Below, one piece after another: positions 42,369-53,603 of a DNA stretch of 64,000 nucleotides. The notes under the pieces are model-generated. The model ran no database searches and was not told where the DNA came from. It saw only the letters and a program-made list of their open reading frames with translations. The first letter of the stretch is position 1, and every line of letters begins with the position of its first letter. The translations under genes and the position numbers were made by a program. The DNA comes from Conchocele bisecta (lineage: Eukaryota > Mollusca > Bivalvia > Lucinida > Thyasiridae). The stretch spans positions 58,765,968 through 58,829,967 of the forward strand of contig CM055273.1 in NCBI GenBank assembly GCA_029237695.1, given 5' to 3'.

Positions 42369-42667
42369 TAGTATACTAATTAAATGTGTCCTGAAAAAAT
42401 AATATTTTCAATAGATTATAAAGGATGATAATTGCACATCAAAAAATAAATACAGAGTGTTAATAGTAATGTCCGGTAATATTTTTAAGGAAACGGTTAT
42501 CGCCCCTGATATCAGTGTGGAAAGTTACGTCTGATATAGAATGTATAAGAATGCCAATCAATACGTGGGGTAATGGTGAATGAATGTTTATTTTGCCAGA
42601 AAATGTCTCGGATGATGTCTCTGATATAAAGAACAGTTTGTGCCTACTGAGTGGGCATGTACCTTTA

Positions 42668-42797
42668 ACCCATTCAGCACTACATACCTCTATAGTGGTG
42701 TTTGCAAACAGTGTATATCCTGATGAGACGGCTCGTAACGAGCCGTCTCATCATGGTCTGCACTGTTTGCAAGTAATTTTTATATTTGTTGAAGTAC
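42668..42797 (-). mobile_element. MITE family G, short copy beside family I end
   Basis: ACCCATTCAGCACTACATAC, GAGACGGCTCGTAACGAGCC, TGCACTGTTTGCAAGTAATT. After it the I-family terminal motif ACTGAGTGGGCATGTACCT is repeated (42795-42813), so the copy is bracketed by two I ends. Confidence 0.6.
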
Positions 42798-42979
42798 TGA
42801 GTGGGCATGTACCTGTAGAGTAGATACAATTGCATGTTAATAAGTCGTGGGATTTGACGGAAAGCATAACTTGTGGTCATCTCCTATTTGAGATGTTATG
42901 TCCGAATATGAAAGCATTTTGTGTCAGATAAAGACTCTAGCCAGAATGTATGGTAGTTATTGGAATGGTCAGATTATGG

Positions 42980-43372
42980 CGTGGGTGGTGGGTGCATGCG
43001 ATGGGTAATTTAACAATCAGGATTCAGCCTTACTGGTATCCTGAACGGAGACGTGGTTTGGCCATCAGGCCTTTGGCATTTTTGTATATGAGTATAATAT
43101 ACCCCTTGTAAGAGTATATATACGATTATTCCTAATCCTATAACTTTTAGGGGAAGGGGCCAAGTGACTTTGGTGTGGTATGGACCTGGCACCAGGTCAG
43201 GTTATTCTAATTTCAGGGCTGCATATATATTTTATTTCGATGTAAATATTCCGTTCTGATTTTGGGTGTTTCTCCCCAATGCAGCAGGTTGAATACGGGA
43301 TCAATCCCGTTGGCCCAGCTTTAAATGACCTTAGCTGTTGATAGGCTGTTGAACACTAATAAATCCAATCAA
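42980..43372 (+). mobile_element. SINE-like family K, near-complete copy
   Basis: GGCGTGGGTGGTGGGTGCAT, GGAGACGTGGTTTGGCC, GACCTGGCACCAGGTCAGGT, GTAAATATTCCGTTCTGATT, then TTGATAGGCTGTTGAACACT and an AATAAATCC tail. Gives the full order of family K blocks. Confidence 0.6.
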
Positions 43373-43551
43373 ATCTGATTATGGCACATTGTGATGAGAC
43401 AAAGCTAATTTGGCTGTTTTGTATTCTTCTGATTTTGTAGCATTAGATGACCTAACACACTGTAGATTCTTCTTGCTGTCACCTTAGATTTTTGAATTCT
43501 AAATATACCCCCAGCTGAGATAATGTGCCTTATGATGTTTCCAACCAGCAT

Positions 43552-43604
43552 AGCCCCAGATCAGACTGCGCATCCGCGCTGTCTGATCTGGGGCTATGCT
43601 GGTC
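43552..43604. repeat. Short dyad repeat (AGCCCCAGATCAGAC type)
   Basis: CATAGCCCCAGATCAGACTG, then GCGCATCCGCGC, then the complement GTCTGATCTGGGGCTATG. Related one- or two-armed copies are at 2297-2355, 4914-4968, 22890-22925 and 33655-33715. Widespread small hairpin repeat, class unknown. Confidence 0.65.
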
Positions 43605-43717
43605 GCCATTCAGTCGTTGAAGTGGTACTGCCGTCCGTAACATGATTAATCAATATACAGCACTACCACGGGAACTATTTTCAGGGCCAAGCGGTTTGTA
43701 TTGTTTATTAGTTCATA

Positions 43718-44612
43718 TACCGTAAAGATTCTAATAGACGCCCATGCTCTAATAGACGCCCACCCCCCACTTTTTACGTTGAAAATTACACATTTTTTGG
43801 CCGATTTTCACGAAATTAGTGCCTCTAATAAACGCCCAGTACCGACTTGAAACAAAATCGGAGCTAATTGTCCAACTAGATTTTTTTTCTTTCCATCATT
43901 TCGAAAGCAACTTCCTTTAAAATCGGGGAAAAAAACATAATTGCTACTTTCACTTTCAAAAGCGGAAGCGAAATTCGACTGTTTCCAGTGTCGCAGTAAA
44001 TTCCTCATCAGCAGTAGATATTTGCACGGACACAGGGTGATCAGAATTTACACCGTTACGGAGATGCCATTTTCAAAGCATCTCAAACCCATCTCGTATA
44101 ATGTGGGTGAAATTGACATCCTGTTGGATTGTTGGCCGATATTTCCTAGGAGATAAAATAAATATGGCTTGTTCTGGATGTGGTCGTGGGCCGAAATTAA
44201 TTGCACTGATTCGGACCTAAACGTACATGGGCCGAAACATCCATGGTCCGAAACGCTGACAGTCTGAAACATCCGTAGGCGTAACTCTGATCAGCATTAA
44301 TGATTGACGCTGTCTTGATATACATTACCATTAAATTTACCATAAATTTACGACTGTACCATATATAATGACCAGAGTGGGCCGAAACGTCTTGGCCCAA
44401 ATGTTTATAAACTGACAGACAGTACAATCAAGTCTGGCGTTCGAGAGTAACGCCCTTAGTTATGTTTTTGTTCAGATAGCAGAACATCGTATATTTTTTT
44501 ATCATTTTCCCTTTGCTGAATAACACTTGCCTCTATTAAACGCCCACCCTGGACTTCGGAGCCAGTGGTGATTCTAATAGACGCCCAGGCATCTATTAGA
44601 ATCTTTACGGTA
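43718..44612. mobile_element. DNA element family N, full-length (0.9 kb)
   Basis: Terminal inverted repeats TACCGTAAAGATTCTAATAG and CTATTAGAATCTTTACGGTA. Both ends carry extra subterminal AATAGACGCCCA motifs. The interior has many CCGAAACGT repeats and no transposase. Superfamily not determined. Confidence 0.7.
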
Positions 44613-45013
44613 TTTAATATATGTGATATATTATATGATAATGCATTACTTGATTATGTTATGGGCATGCATGTACATGTAGTTTCAATAGCGTATGACT
44701 GTAATGTTATCGTTGTAGACAGAGTTGCAACTAATTATTGCGTGAAAACTGATAGTACTTCTACACAAATGCTATCGTCGTAAATGGTACAATAGTCGTG
44801 AGGTTATTGTCGCCAACTCTTATCATTTAAATAACGATTCCCGAAAGGGTCGGAGGTTCAAACCTCGACTTGGTATATTATTTCCATCATTTATGTGATT
44901 TTAATATTGTCACAATTTTACGATTTTAATAAAAATAGCTATAAACTTGTCAACAATGAAAGATACCGTCTTTTTATAATATATACACCGACATTTTGTT
45001 ACTGTTTTTTTTT

Positions 45014-46534
45014 TAGCTCACCTGAGCAAAGCTCTGCAATGTGTCCGTCGTCCGTCCATCGTCCCACATGAACCACTTGGCCCATGGTAGCCTAACTTAA
45101 AATTTATGGTCCATGGGTGAAGCCTTTTCAGATTTGTTAAAATGGAGGTCATCGCTAATCCAAGATGGCCGCAATCTAAAAATAGCATTAATTCTTAAAA
45201 AATCTTCTTCTTATGAACCGCCAGCCGGACTTCGACGAAACTTGGTAGGAATGATCGATGTACAATGCTCTTTCAAATTTGTTAAAATGGTAACCCCGGG
45301 GTCACAAATGGGCGTGGCCTGTGGGGTCAAATTTTATTTTTGACTGAATATGGTCATGTCTATATCAAATCGAAGGTATCAAAGAGGCGATCGCTCTGGT
45401 ACATTTTTTTGTCAAAATTGGATGGTCATGTCATCCAAGATGGCCGCCAAAAGGTCAAAAGGTTATTTTATTAGAGATTTAAAAATTCTTCTTCACACGA
45501 ACCGCTTGGCCCATGGTGGCCAAACTTCACAGTTATGGTCCATGGGCGAAACCTTTTCAGATTTGTTAAAACGGAGGTCGTCGCTAATCCAAGATGGCCG
45601 CCATCTAAAAATAGCACAAATTCTTAAAAATCTTCTTCTCATGAACCGCCAGCCGGATTTCGACGAAACTTGGTAGGAATGATCGATGTACAATGCTCTT
45701 TCAAAGTTGATAAAATGGTGACCCCGGGGTCAAAAATGGGCATGGCCCGTGGGGTCAACTTTTATTTTTGACCGAATATGGTCATGTCTATATCAAATCA
45801 AATAGGCGATCGGTCTGGTACATTTTTTGTCGAAATTGGATGGTCATGTCATCCAAGATAGCTGTCGAACGGTCAAACGGTCGTTCTTTTGTTAGAGATT
45901 TCAAAATTCTTCTTCACACGAACCACTTGGCCCATGGTGGACAAACTTTACAGTTATGGTCCATGGGTGAAGCCTTTTCATATTTGTTAAAATGGAGGTC
46001 GTCGCTAAGCCAAGATGGCCGCCGTCTAAAAATAGCACATATTCTTAAAAATCTTCTCATGAACCGCCAGCCGGATTTTGACGAAACTTGGTAGGAATGA
46101 TCGACGTAGAATGCTCTTTCAAAGGTGTTAAAATGGGCGTGGCCTGTGGGGGTCAAATTTTACTTTTGACCAAATATGCTCATGTCAAATATCAAATTGA
46201 AGGTATCGATGAGGCGATTGCTCTGGTGCAATATTTGTCGGAATCGGATGATTATGTCATCCATGATGGCCTCCAAAAGGTCCATTTATTCAAGATTTTG
46301 AACGTCTTTTTCTCAGGATCCACATGGCCGATGCTGGCCAAACTTCGTAGTAAGTTAAGATCCTTGGGTGAAGCATTTTCAGATTTGGTAAAATGAGTCA
46401 TCGCTTAATCCAAGATCACCGCCATCTAAAAATAGCACAATTTTTTTAAAACACATATGAACTCGATGTCACATTCTCCTCTGGTGTTCATGGAGTCAGG
46501 TGAGCGCATTAGGGCCATCATGGCCCTCTTGTTT
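45014..46534 (+). mobile_element. Pearl/Helitron-like family L, full-length copy
   Basis: 5' TAGCTCACCTGAGCAAAGCT, short GTCCGTC run, three core units of about 400-430 bp (marked by ATATGGTCATGTCTATATCA at 45353, 45777, and a diverged third near 46170). The 3' end is a hairpin AGGGCCATCATGGCCCT then CTTGTTT. Cores carry CCAAGATGGCCGCC, which leaves long pseudo-ORFs of about 108 codons on both strands. Confidence 0.65.
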
Positions 46535-47039
46535 AAGTTTGAGGTACTGTGTATACCATATGGTTATTTATTTTACTGCCCCAAAATATATCGGCGAAAC
46601 TGAATACGGTAATAGAATTTTTAAAATAAAATAACCAGCCGTCTAATAGATACATATTGTAATTAATGTTTAATAGCGATATTCTTATGAATAATATACT
46701 ATAATATGGTTTATACTCCAGCACTATGTTTTAGGTCTGTGTGATTTGCCTCAAAATAAGCTGGATTAGTTTTCACTTCACACATGCACTTCATGAGAAC
46801 GTCAAAACATTTAAAATATACAACTTTTATTTAAAAGAGTACCGATATGATATATTTTAATAATAAAAAGATTGAAAATACAGACTACAATTGCTTGTAA
46901 CATAATTTACTGATCGAAAATAATCACGGCATCGTGGCCTGTTTGACCGCATTACCTATTGCACGGGCACCCCAGCAAATCCCCTGTTTACGTAGGTAAC
47001 TGGGGGTGTGCTGGGGTGCGCTCACTAATACCACGTTTG

Positions 47040-47110
47040 CGTAATGTTTCAGCCAAAATGTCTGTGATAATATAATAAATTCAGTATAATAAAAATTAAT
47101 AAATTTATCC
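47040..47110. mobile_element. MITE family E, half copy
   Basis: TTTCAGCCAAAATGTCTGTG, then TAATAAATTCAGTATAATAA, i.e. the centre and one inner arm only, followed directly by a family K fragment. Confidence 0.55.
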
Positions 47111-47117
47111 TTAATTT

Positions 47118-47265
47118 GAGACCTGGTTTGGCCCTCAGATACGTCTTTGGCATTCTTGTATGTGAGAGTCAACCTGGTTATACCCCTTATAAGAGTAATA
47201 GGATTATTACTTATAGGGGAAGGGGCCAAGTGTCTTTGGTGTGATATGGACCTCAAATTGGATTG
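47118..47265 (+). mobile_element. SINE-like family K, central fragment
   Basis: GAGACCTGGTTTGGCCCTCA through TTATAGGGGAAGGGGCCAAG to GTGATATGGACCTC; followed by a G-family end at 47270-47320. Confidence 0.5.
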
Positions 47266-47493
47266 GTTTCAAAATTAACATATCAAATTTCATTCCAGTT
47301 ACTTAGGGGTGAAAGGGTTAATATGAGAAACCAATTCATAAATGTCTTTGTAAGAACATTTGTATCGTTCGAAGGCTAGTGAAACGGTCCCTTGCTCTGT
47401 TTGCCATTCTAATTAAGTTCTCTATTCAGATGGGCACCGTTTCTCCAACGCATGTAAACTTAGTGTGACTAAGTTAACCATTTTGTTTAACAG

Positions 47494-47589
47494 AAATCTG
47501 ATGGACGATGAAGATTGCAAAGACATGCTTCCACTCGACCCAGACTCCGATGATCTGTATACAAAGGTGAAGGACGGAGTTTTACTGTG
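47494..47589 (+). CDS. PLS: Plastin exon 4: CH1 core
   Basis: 96 nt between GTTTAACAG and TG|GTACGT. The first base completes the Arg codon split after exon 3a or 3b, and the last two bases join exon 5's C to make Cys. It encodes NLMDDEDCKDMLPLDPDSDD and then LYTKVKDGVLL, the CH1 segment with the conserved 'D-G-V-L-L-C-K-L-I-N' signature completed in exon 5. The acidic D-E-D-C and P-L-D-P-D-S-D-D-L-Y pattern is characteristic of plastin CH1 rather than of alpha-actinin or spectrin. Both split codons restore family residues, which supports the junctions. Confidence 0.9.
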
Positions 47590-47601
47590 GTACGTAATGC
47601 A

Positions 47602-48046
47602 ATTTCAAGGTGTATGATCACGTGGTTACAACAACAACAACAACAAGTACTGAAACTTCCAGAAGCCCTCCTGTTCATAGTATGTATTCTTTTATTTTGT
47701 CCTTATTATGTAACGGATTGTTTATGAAATATGGCGCATCAAACTCGTCTTGTTAAGCTGATTTTGGTGGTCTCGGTACTTTGGCCCAAACTTCTGTTGT
47801 TTTTGCGAAGAAGTAGACACGGAAATCGATTCTTCGCAAAAAGGACATAAGTAGGTATGTGCCGAACTTCTGAGACCACCAAATGCAGCTCATGAAGACT
47901 CGTTTGCTGCCCCATATTTCATCAAAATCCGTTACCTATTAAGGAAAATATCGAATAATTCTTACTTTGGAGTGGACGCGTTTTCATTGCGTTGAGCCAT
48001 TGTTGTTGTTGTTGTTGTTGTAACCACGTGATCATGCACCTTGAAT
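47602..48046. mobile_element. Foldback MITE family T, 12 bp after the exon 4 donor
   Basis: Ends CAAGGTGTATGATCACGTGG then TTACAACAACAACAACAACA, and at the right TGTTGTTGTTGTTGTTGTAA then CCACGTGATCATGCACCTTG. The interior folds too: GATTTTGGTGGTCTCGG against CTGAGACCACCAAATGC, around TTTTTGCGAAGAA and TTCTTCGCAAAAA. About 445 bp, no coding function. Confidence 0.75.
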
Positions 48047-48554
48047 GTGGATGTCCGGCTAGCGTAGTTAGTAGACAGCAGATCCGTATTCCCACAGTAC
48101 TAATGCTTCGAATGTTAATTATATATGAAATAAAACACGATGTACTATGATGGGCTACACTACACGTGTGCTAAATGTGAACATGGTAATACAATTTGAA
48201 AAAGAAACTTGTCAACAATGGGAACTATCTTGAAAACTGGAACACACCAAGTGATTTACACTTTAATTAATTTTCTCAACTGAACATATCGGTTAAATTG
48301 TTTTAAAATGTCTGCTTTATAATCCAACTTCAGAACATTTATTTTGTGACAAGCAACAGCCCACCATAGTTTTCTGAACCTATGTTACTATTTTTAGATA
48401 TTTTAGGAAATCACAGGTCTGTTTTTATGATTTTATGTTTTATTTTATTGTTCACGTGATAAAAACGATGTCGCACGATATATCTTGCAATGCAGATGCT
48501 GGTTTGAAAATTCAAACTATGAAAAAGTATCAATAGTTTCAAAGAGATTACCAC

Positions 48555-48915
48555 TTTATAATTCCAGCACAAAATATTTACACAATTCTTTAACATTTGA
48601 TTGGCTCGTAGCAAGTCTCTGTCCAAAATTTATATCGCAGTAAACTCCCACGCCGAACTACTTTCCGTAACCGTGAGGCGCAGTTAAAATAATTCTTAAG
48701 AAAACGGAAAATAAAGACATTTTCTTGATGAATTTATTTCAAATGCTGGAATTATAAGGAATGAATGGCCTTTTTGTGGAATTTATCGGGGATATAAACT
48801 TAGAAAAGTTGCGGGAATACTGGACGAGGCCTTCCGGCCTTCGTCCAGTATTGCCGCGACTTTTCCAAGTTTATACCCCGATAAATTCCACAAAAATGCC
48901 ATTCATTCCTATAAT
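48555..48915. mobile_element. MITE family D, copy 6
   Basis: Full long arm TTATAATTCCAGCACAAAAT plus hairpin GGCCTTCCGGCCTTCGTCCA, ending ATTCATTCCTATAAT. Confidence 0.75.
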
Positions 48916-49214
48916 GTGGGTGGAGTATATTGGTAAGTTGTATTTACGTTGTTTTCTTTGTAATAAAATTGTATCATTCAGAACTTACCAGGAACTGTTA
49001 CATTTTGAATTATTGAATTGATTCAGTGCAAAAACGTCGTCCTAGTTACAAATTTACATATGTAAACAACCGATAGGTGGCACAGTTGATTGTTTATGCC
49101 GGAAATAGTGTTTACCGCAAATAAATTGAACCCGCGGCTATACGGGACGCTACTATAGCAATTAAGTGCTTTCACCAACTGTATGGACTGTGGCCTAGAG
49201 GTTAATAGAACACT

Positions 49215-49444
49215 GGGGCCCGTTTCACTCAACTTTGTACGACTAAAATATTCGTAAGTGCAAATTTAGGATCGTCTGGAAATATTATTTGATGGATTTA
49301 CATTCATTGAGCATAGGCTATGCTCAATAAATGTAAATCCAATAATTGTTTACAAGAAAACATTGTTAATTTGAAATTTACAGACTATCATAATTTCGCA
49401 GTTACAAACATTTTAGTCGTACAAAGTTTAGTGAAACGGCCCCC
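49215..49444. mobile_element. MITE family J, copy 4
   Basis: GGGGCCCGTTTCACTCAACT to TTTAGTGAAACGGCCCCC; dyad TTGAGCATAGGCTATGCTCAA; uninterrupted. Confidence 0.75.
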
Positions 49445-49490
49445 TGGACTTCAATATTCCTGGACTTCCTGTTCTTCGGATGAGCCTTAA

Positions 49491-49697
49491 CCCTTACAAT
49501 GCTGAATTAATTTGTGTCGTCTGCTGAATATATTTTATTTTTCCATTTTTCTCATCAAAAACTTGGTTTGGCAGCACTTTAGAATCATTTCCAATGGAAA
49601 TGATTCTAAAATGCTGCCAAACCATGTTTTTACTGAGAGAAAAGACAAAATATGAATTATCAGCAGTTGACTATTTTCGGTTCCCGCATTCTAAGGG
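49491..49697. mobile_element. piggyBac-like MITE family H, TTAA flanks
   Basis: CCCTTACAATGCTGAATTAA to CCGCATTCTAAGGG, TTAA at 49487-49490 and 49698-49701, hairpin TCATTTCCAATGGAAATGAT. The most intact H copy here. Confidence 0.8.
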
Positions 49698-49704
49698 TTA
49701 AAAC

Positions 49705-49766
49705 CAGGTCCCGTCCCAACTTGACATTTGCTGTTGTTGGGACATTACACCCGTTCACTTTCTATA
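49705..49766 (+). repeat. Tailed repeat (GGGACATTAC...TTCACTTTC)
   Basis: CAGGTCCCGTCCCAACTTGA, then GCTGTTGTTGGGACATTACA and CCCGTTCACTTTC. Same family as 31939-32030. A further copy is at 51070-51155. Confidence 0.5.
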
Positions 49767-51237
49767 GAAAGAGTGCTGTACCCACACCCTCAGGAATAAG
49801 ATTTAATTTTGATATGTATGACTGTCCATTTTAAAATGTGTCCAATTTCCGGGGGTTGACTGCTTTCATAGCACAGTCTAATCGCGATGGCTCGAAAGCC
49901 CACGGGTCTGAACATTTTTTTTGAGTCATCGCATCTCGCGAGTTTTGTATATTTGTCGTCGTAGCACAATAGAGTGTATCCATATTTTAGTTGATTATAA
50001 TATTTATTTGCAAATTAAAGTCCGCATTTGAATATTAAACTATATACAAAAATGTCTTTATTTAAATTATTATCAAATGAGAAAAGCTCCTATTTAATAT
50101 AAATAGCGGCGCACATATTAATGTCGCAGGTGGTTGTGACGTCACTCGAATCGGTGGTGTATGGGCCCAGCTGGGCACGTTGGTATTATGTTGTCCAATA
50201 AAGTCGGGAGCCAGTTGTGTAAACACTGATAACTTGCAGACAAGTGAAACTTGATGAGGGCTTAATATTTTGTTATATGCACCATGGATAGCTGTCAGGG
50301 CGAATACTTCAGGCCCTGATCTGAATGTGCAGGCTGGTCTAATACTGCACTGATTTGGAATTTCCGAATCTTTTTTCTCGTGACCAGTAACCTATGCGTA
50401 ACTACGAAGAATGATCAATGTGAGTTTTTTTTGTAACTCCCGGGTAGCAACTCAAATAAAGTGAGTATCACTGAAAGAAGCAGATTTCCAACTCGAGTTA
50501 AAGAATTTGACCTTTGAACCTTACTCTAGTAACTCAAATGAAACCCATGCCATTGTGGTGGCTTACTAGTGCTCCAACTCGAGATTGACCCGAACAACGA
50601 CACTGCTTGTTCCTGTGCGACTCGGCTTGCTCGAGTTTCACCCAGGAGTTACAACGAAAAATTATCATTTACGACAGACACTATTAAATGCTCCGAGTGG
50701 CCAAAGCCCACAATATTTAATAAATCGCCGTCTGTCGTCCAATTGTTACAGGACACGAAACAACAAATTAAGATAGCAATTATTTAATTAAAGTTGAAAA
50801 TTATCGCACTCAACAACGGTAGCGATCAAACTCGATTAACAAGAAATACATTTCATGGACAGGTAGAGCGCAGAGGTGTGATGAAAATTATCCAAACACA
50901 AATTTTGATGTTTCAAGGGATCGCACTTTTCGAGGAGTTGCATTTTAAGCCATCGCAAGTAAAATACATTAAACATATAGGGGAAATTATCGCTATTTCG
51001 AGCGAACCCGGCATTACGAGCTATCGCATTTTGAACCATCACGATTTCACTGTATTTCTATCCCTCTTGTCCTTTGGATGAGTCTTGAACCCGAGGTCCC
51101 GCCACCCTACATGAGCTTAGCTGTTGCTGGGATGTAACACGCATTCACTTTCACTATTTATGCTCCCGAAAAAAAATCTAGGAAGCATATAGTTACCACT
51201 TTGTCTGGTGTCTGCCGTCCGAGTTTTATGTTAAAGT

Positions 51238-52454
51238 TTTTGTCGCGCCCGCTTGCGTACGTACGTACGTACGTACGTACGTGTGTCCGGTTAATGTTTT
51301 TGGTCAAGTTTTTTGCTTAAGTTTTTTGGTTAATTTTTTTGGTTAATTTTTTTTGGTTAAAGTTTGTTGGTTAAGTTTTTTGGTTAAGTTTTTTGGTTAA
51401 AGTTTTTGGTTAAGTTTTTTGGTTAAGTTTTTGGTTGTACTATATCTCTGCAACTGCTTTGCCCATTACCTTGAAACTTCACATGGGTGTTTATCATCAT
51501 CTATATTTTCATTCTACCCCCCTCCCGTGCGGCCCCTGTGCCCAATGTCAAGGTCAAATTACTTTGAAGTTTTTGGTTAAAGTTTTTTGTTGTACTATAT
51601 CTCTGCAACTGCTTTGCCCATTACCTTGAAACTTCACATGGGTGTTTATCATCATCTATATTTTCATTCTACCCCCCTCCCGTGCGGCCCCTGTGCCCAA
51701 TGTCTAGGTCAAATTACTTTGAAGTTTTTGGTTAAAGTTTTTTGGTTTAAGTTTTTCGTTATACTATATCTCTGCAACTGCTTTGCCCATTACCTTGAAA
51801 CTTCACATGGGTGTTTATCATCATCTATATTTTCATTCTACCCCCTCCCGTGCGGCCCCTGTGCCCAATGTCAAGGTCAAATTACTTTGAAGTTTTTGGT
51901 TAAAGTTTTTTGGTTTTTTGGTTAAAGTTTTTCGTTATACTATATCTCTGCAACTGCTTTGCCCATTACCTTGAAACTTCACATGGGTGTTTTATCATCA
52001 TCTATATTTTTTCATTCTACCCCCTCCCGTGCGGCCCCTGTGCCCAATGTCAAGGTCAAATTACTTTGAAATTTTTGGTTAAGTTTTTTGGTTAAAGTTT
52101 TTCGTTATACTATATCTCTGCAACTGCTTTGGCCATTACCTTGAAACTTCACATGGGTGTTTATCATCATCTATATTTTCATTCTACCCTCCTCCTGTGC
52201 GGCCCCTGTGCCCAATGTCAAGGTCAAATTACTTTGAAGTTTGTGGTTAAGTTTTGGTCGCGCCCGCTTGCGGAAAGCGTGATATAGTCGGCATTTTGGC
52301 GTACTTACGTACGTACGTGTGTCCGGTTAGAGTTTTTGGTTAAGTTTTTTGGTTAAGTTTTTTGGTTAAAGTTTTTCGTTATACTGTATCTCTTTTTTTA
52401 GTGTCCATGCCTCGCCACAAGGCGCGACATGCATAGGCCGCGGCCATCTAGTAT
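51238..52454 (+). mobile_element. Pearl/Helitron-like family M, long tandem copy
   Basis: 5' TTTGTCGCGCCCGCTTGCGT then an ACGT microsatellite (51257-51281) and GTGTCCGGTTAA. A run of GGTTAAGTTTTTT units (51290-51435) and five core repeats follow, then a second 5' end (TCGCGCCCGCTTGCGGAAAG at 52258). The 3' end is GGCGCGACATGCATAGGCCG plus CGGCCATCTAGTA. The order end-microsatellite-core-end is the pearl/HINE layout. No Rep/helicase is encoded. Confidence 0.65.
51437..52250 (+). repeat. Five tandem core units of about 155-175 bp
   Basis: Units start at about 51437, 51591, 51763, 51936 and 52105 with TACTATATCTCTGCAACTGC. They share CTTGAAACTTCACATGGGTG, CCGTGCGGCCCCTGTGCCCA and TGTCAAGGTCAAATTACTTT. 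Units are almost identical; length differences come from the number of GGTTAAGTTTTTT links between them. Recent expansion is likely. Confidence 0.85.
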
Positions 52455-53390
52455 AAATTGCTAGGTCTCTGTGACTGCTTGGGATATCAACTTGAAACAT
52501 CATATACACATTTATCACAAATCCATATTTTCATTGTATACCCTACCCATGCTGCCCAGGAGCCCAAGATCAAGGTCAAATGACTAACTTTTGTTAAAGT
52601 TTTATGTTAAAGTTTTTCAAATTGCTATATCTCTGTGACCACTTGCGATATCAACTTGACATTTAATATACACATTGATCACCATCCATATTTTCATTGT
52701 ATACCCTACCCATGCTACCAAGGAGCCCAAGGTCAAGGTCAAATGTTGGCTGACAGAAAAACTGCATAGTTTGTGTACACAACTCCTCTGAAACCGTTCA
52801 GTCAATCGATCTGAAACTATACACACGTCTTCTACACATATTGAAGATGTGCACCTTGGTGTTTTTATGCAGAAAACATATTTATATATAACCTTTATTA
52901 ATTTAGCCATTTTTTCTACATTTTTGTATTCAATTCTATATAGTGTACAGAGTTTGTGTACACAACTCCTCTGAAACCGTTCCGTCATTCGATCTATACA
53001 CAACTATACACACGTCTTCTACACATATTGAAGATGTGCACCTCGGTGTTTTTATGCCGAACAAATATTGTTTAACAAAACTATCACCTTTTTAACTTAG
53101 CCATTTTTTCTACATTTTTTGTATCCAATTCTATATAATTTCTACTTCTACATTTCTACCTAAATTAGTATACCTGTTTATCACAACAAGAGGAAGAAAT
53201 ATGCTATATATTCTCATTAATGTTTCTTGCCTTGGTGAAGGCTTCACATTTCTGCATCTTCGCTGTCTGGCCCATCTTCTACGGGTGCATTTTGTGACTT
53301 ATGACACTCTTGTTCAAATTGCTATATCTCTGTGACCGCTTGTGATATCAACTTGAAACATCATATACACATTGATCACCATTTATTGTG
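52455..53390 (+). repeat. Diverged family M core repeats and a 55-bp inner duplication
   Basis: Older core units (ATCTCTGTGACCACTTGCGA, CATGCTGCCCAGGAGCCCAA). Two copies of a block with TTTGTGTACACAACTCCTCT and ACACGTCTTCTACACATATT occur at about 52773 and 52952. Confidence 0.6.
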
Positions 53391-53424
53391 ATTAGTAAGC
53401 ATACTACACCAATACCCAGGGTCA

Positions 53425-53602
53425 AGGACTTTGACTTTCAATCCAGGCGTCACCGGGGAGCATTTGTCGGATTTACCGACCATCTAGTTTCACTAGTGCG
53501 TGCCCAGTTCAATCCTCAGTCGGGGCAGTACGTGAGATGGTATGGTGGGTTTTCTCCGAGTACTCTGGTTTCTTTCCACATTAAAGCACAAAATTATTTA
53601 TA
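53425..53602 (+). mobile_element. tRNA-derived SINE with conserved 3' domain
   Basis: The 5' part contains a B-box-like CCCAGTTCAATCCTCAG preceded by a degenerate tRNA-like head. The middle has GGTGGGTTTTCTCCGAGTAC and TCTGGTTTCTTTCCACATTA, closely resembling the deeply conserved central domain (Nin-DC type) of metazoan SINEs. The 3' end is A-rich (AAAGCACAAAATTA). The domain name is from recall of the motif, not a search. Confidence 0.6.
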
Positions 53603-53603
53603 T

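Larger units (their letters stand above)
41455..42665. mobile_element. TA-target MITE family I, copy 2, split by a 0.7-kb insertion
   Basis: Ends AAGGTACATGCCCACTCGGG and GAGTGGGCATGTACCTT, flanked by TA at 41453-41454 and 42666-42667. The two halves (to about 41655 and from about 42369) match the uninterrupted copy at 62684-63178 in reverse orientation. Confidence 0.78.
38564..47493 (+). other. Plastin intron 3
   Basis: GTGACA to GTTTAACAG, 8.9 kb. It holds L- and M-type pearl/Helitron-like blocks, nested family I/G/S elements, the family N element and SINE-like pieces. In 43373-43551, 44613-45013 and 46535-47039 nothing is recognised. Confidence 0.8.

Noticed and set aside
44780..44880. 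tRNA-like stretch with GGAGGTTCAAACCTCGAC
   Set aside because: A B-box-like string is present, but the T-stem does not pair properly around a TTCAAAC loop, and no A box or acceptor stem could be found.
45350..46094. Pairs of about 108-codon ORFs on both strands in the L cores
   Set aside because: They recur in each tandem core unit, exist on both strands and have no protein motifs; they are by-products of the repeat.
50569..51081. Two adjacent + strand ORFs of 72 and 95 codons in intron 4
   Set aside because: No family resemblance, no splice-site pattern tying them to plastin, and ordinary length for chance ORFs in this composition.
51238..52250. CRISPR-like array
   Set aside because: Units of about 155-175 bp are nearly identical throughout, with no unique spacers; this is a eukaryotic tandem repeat.
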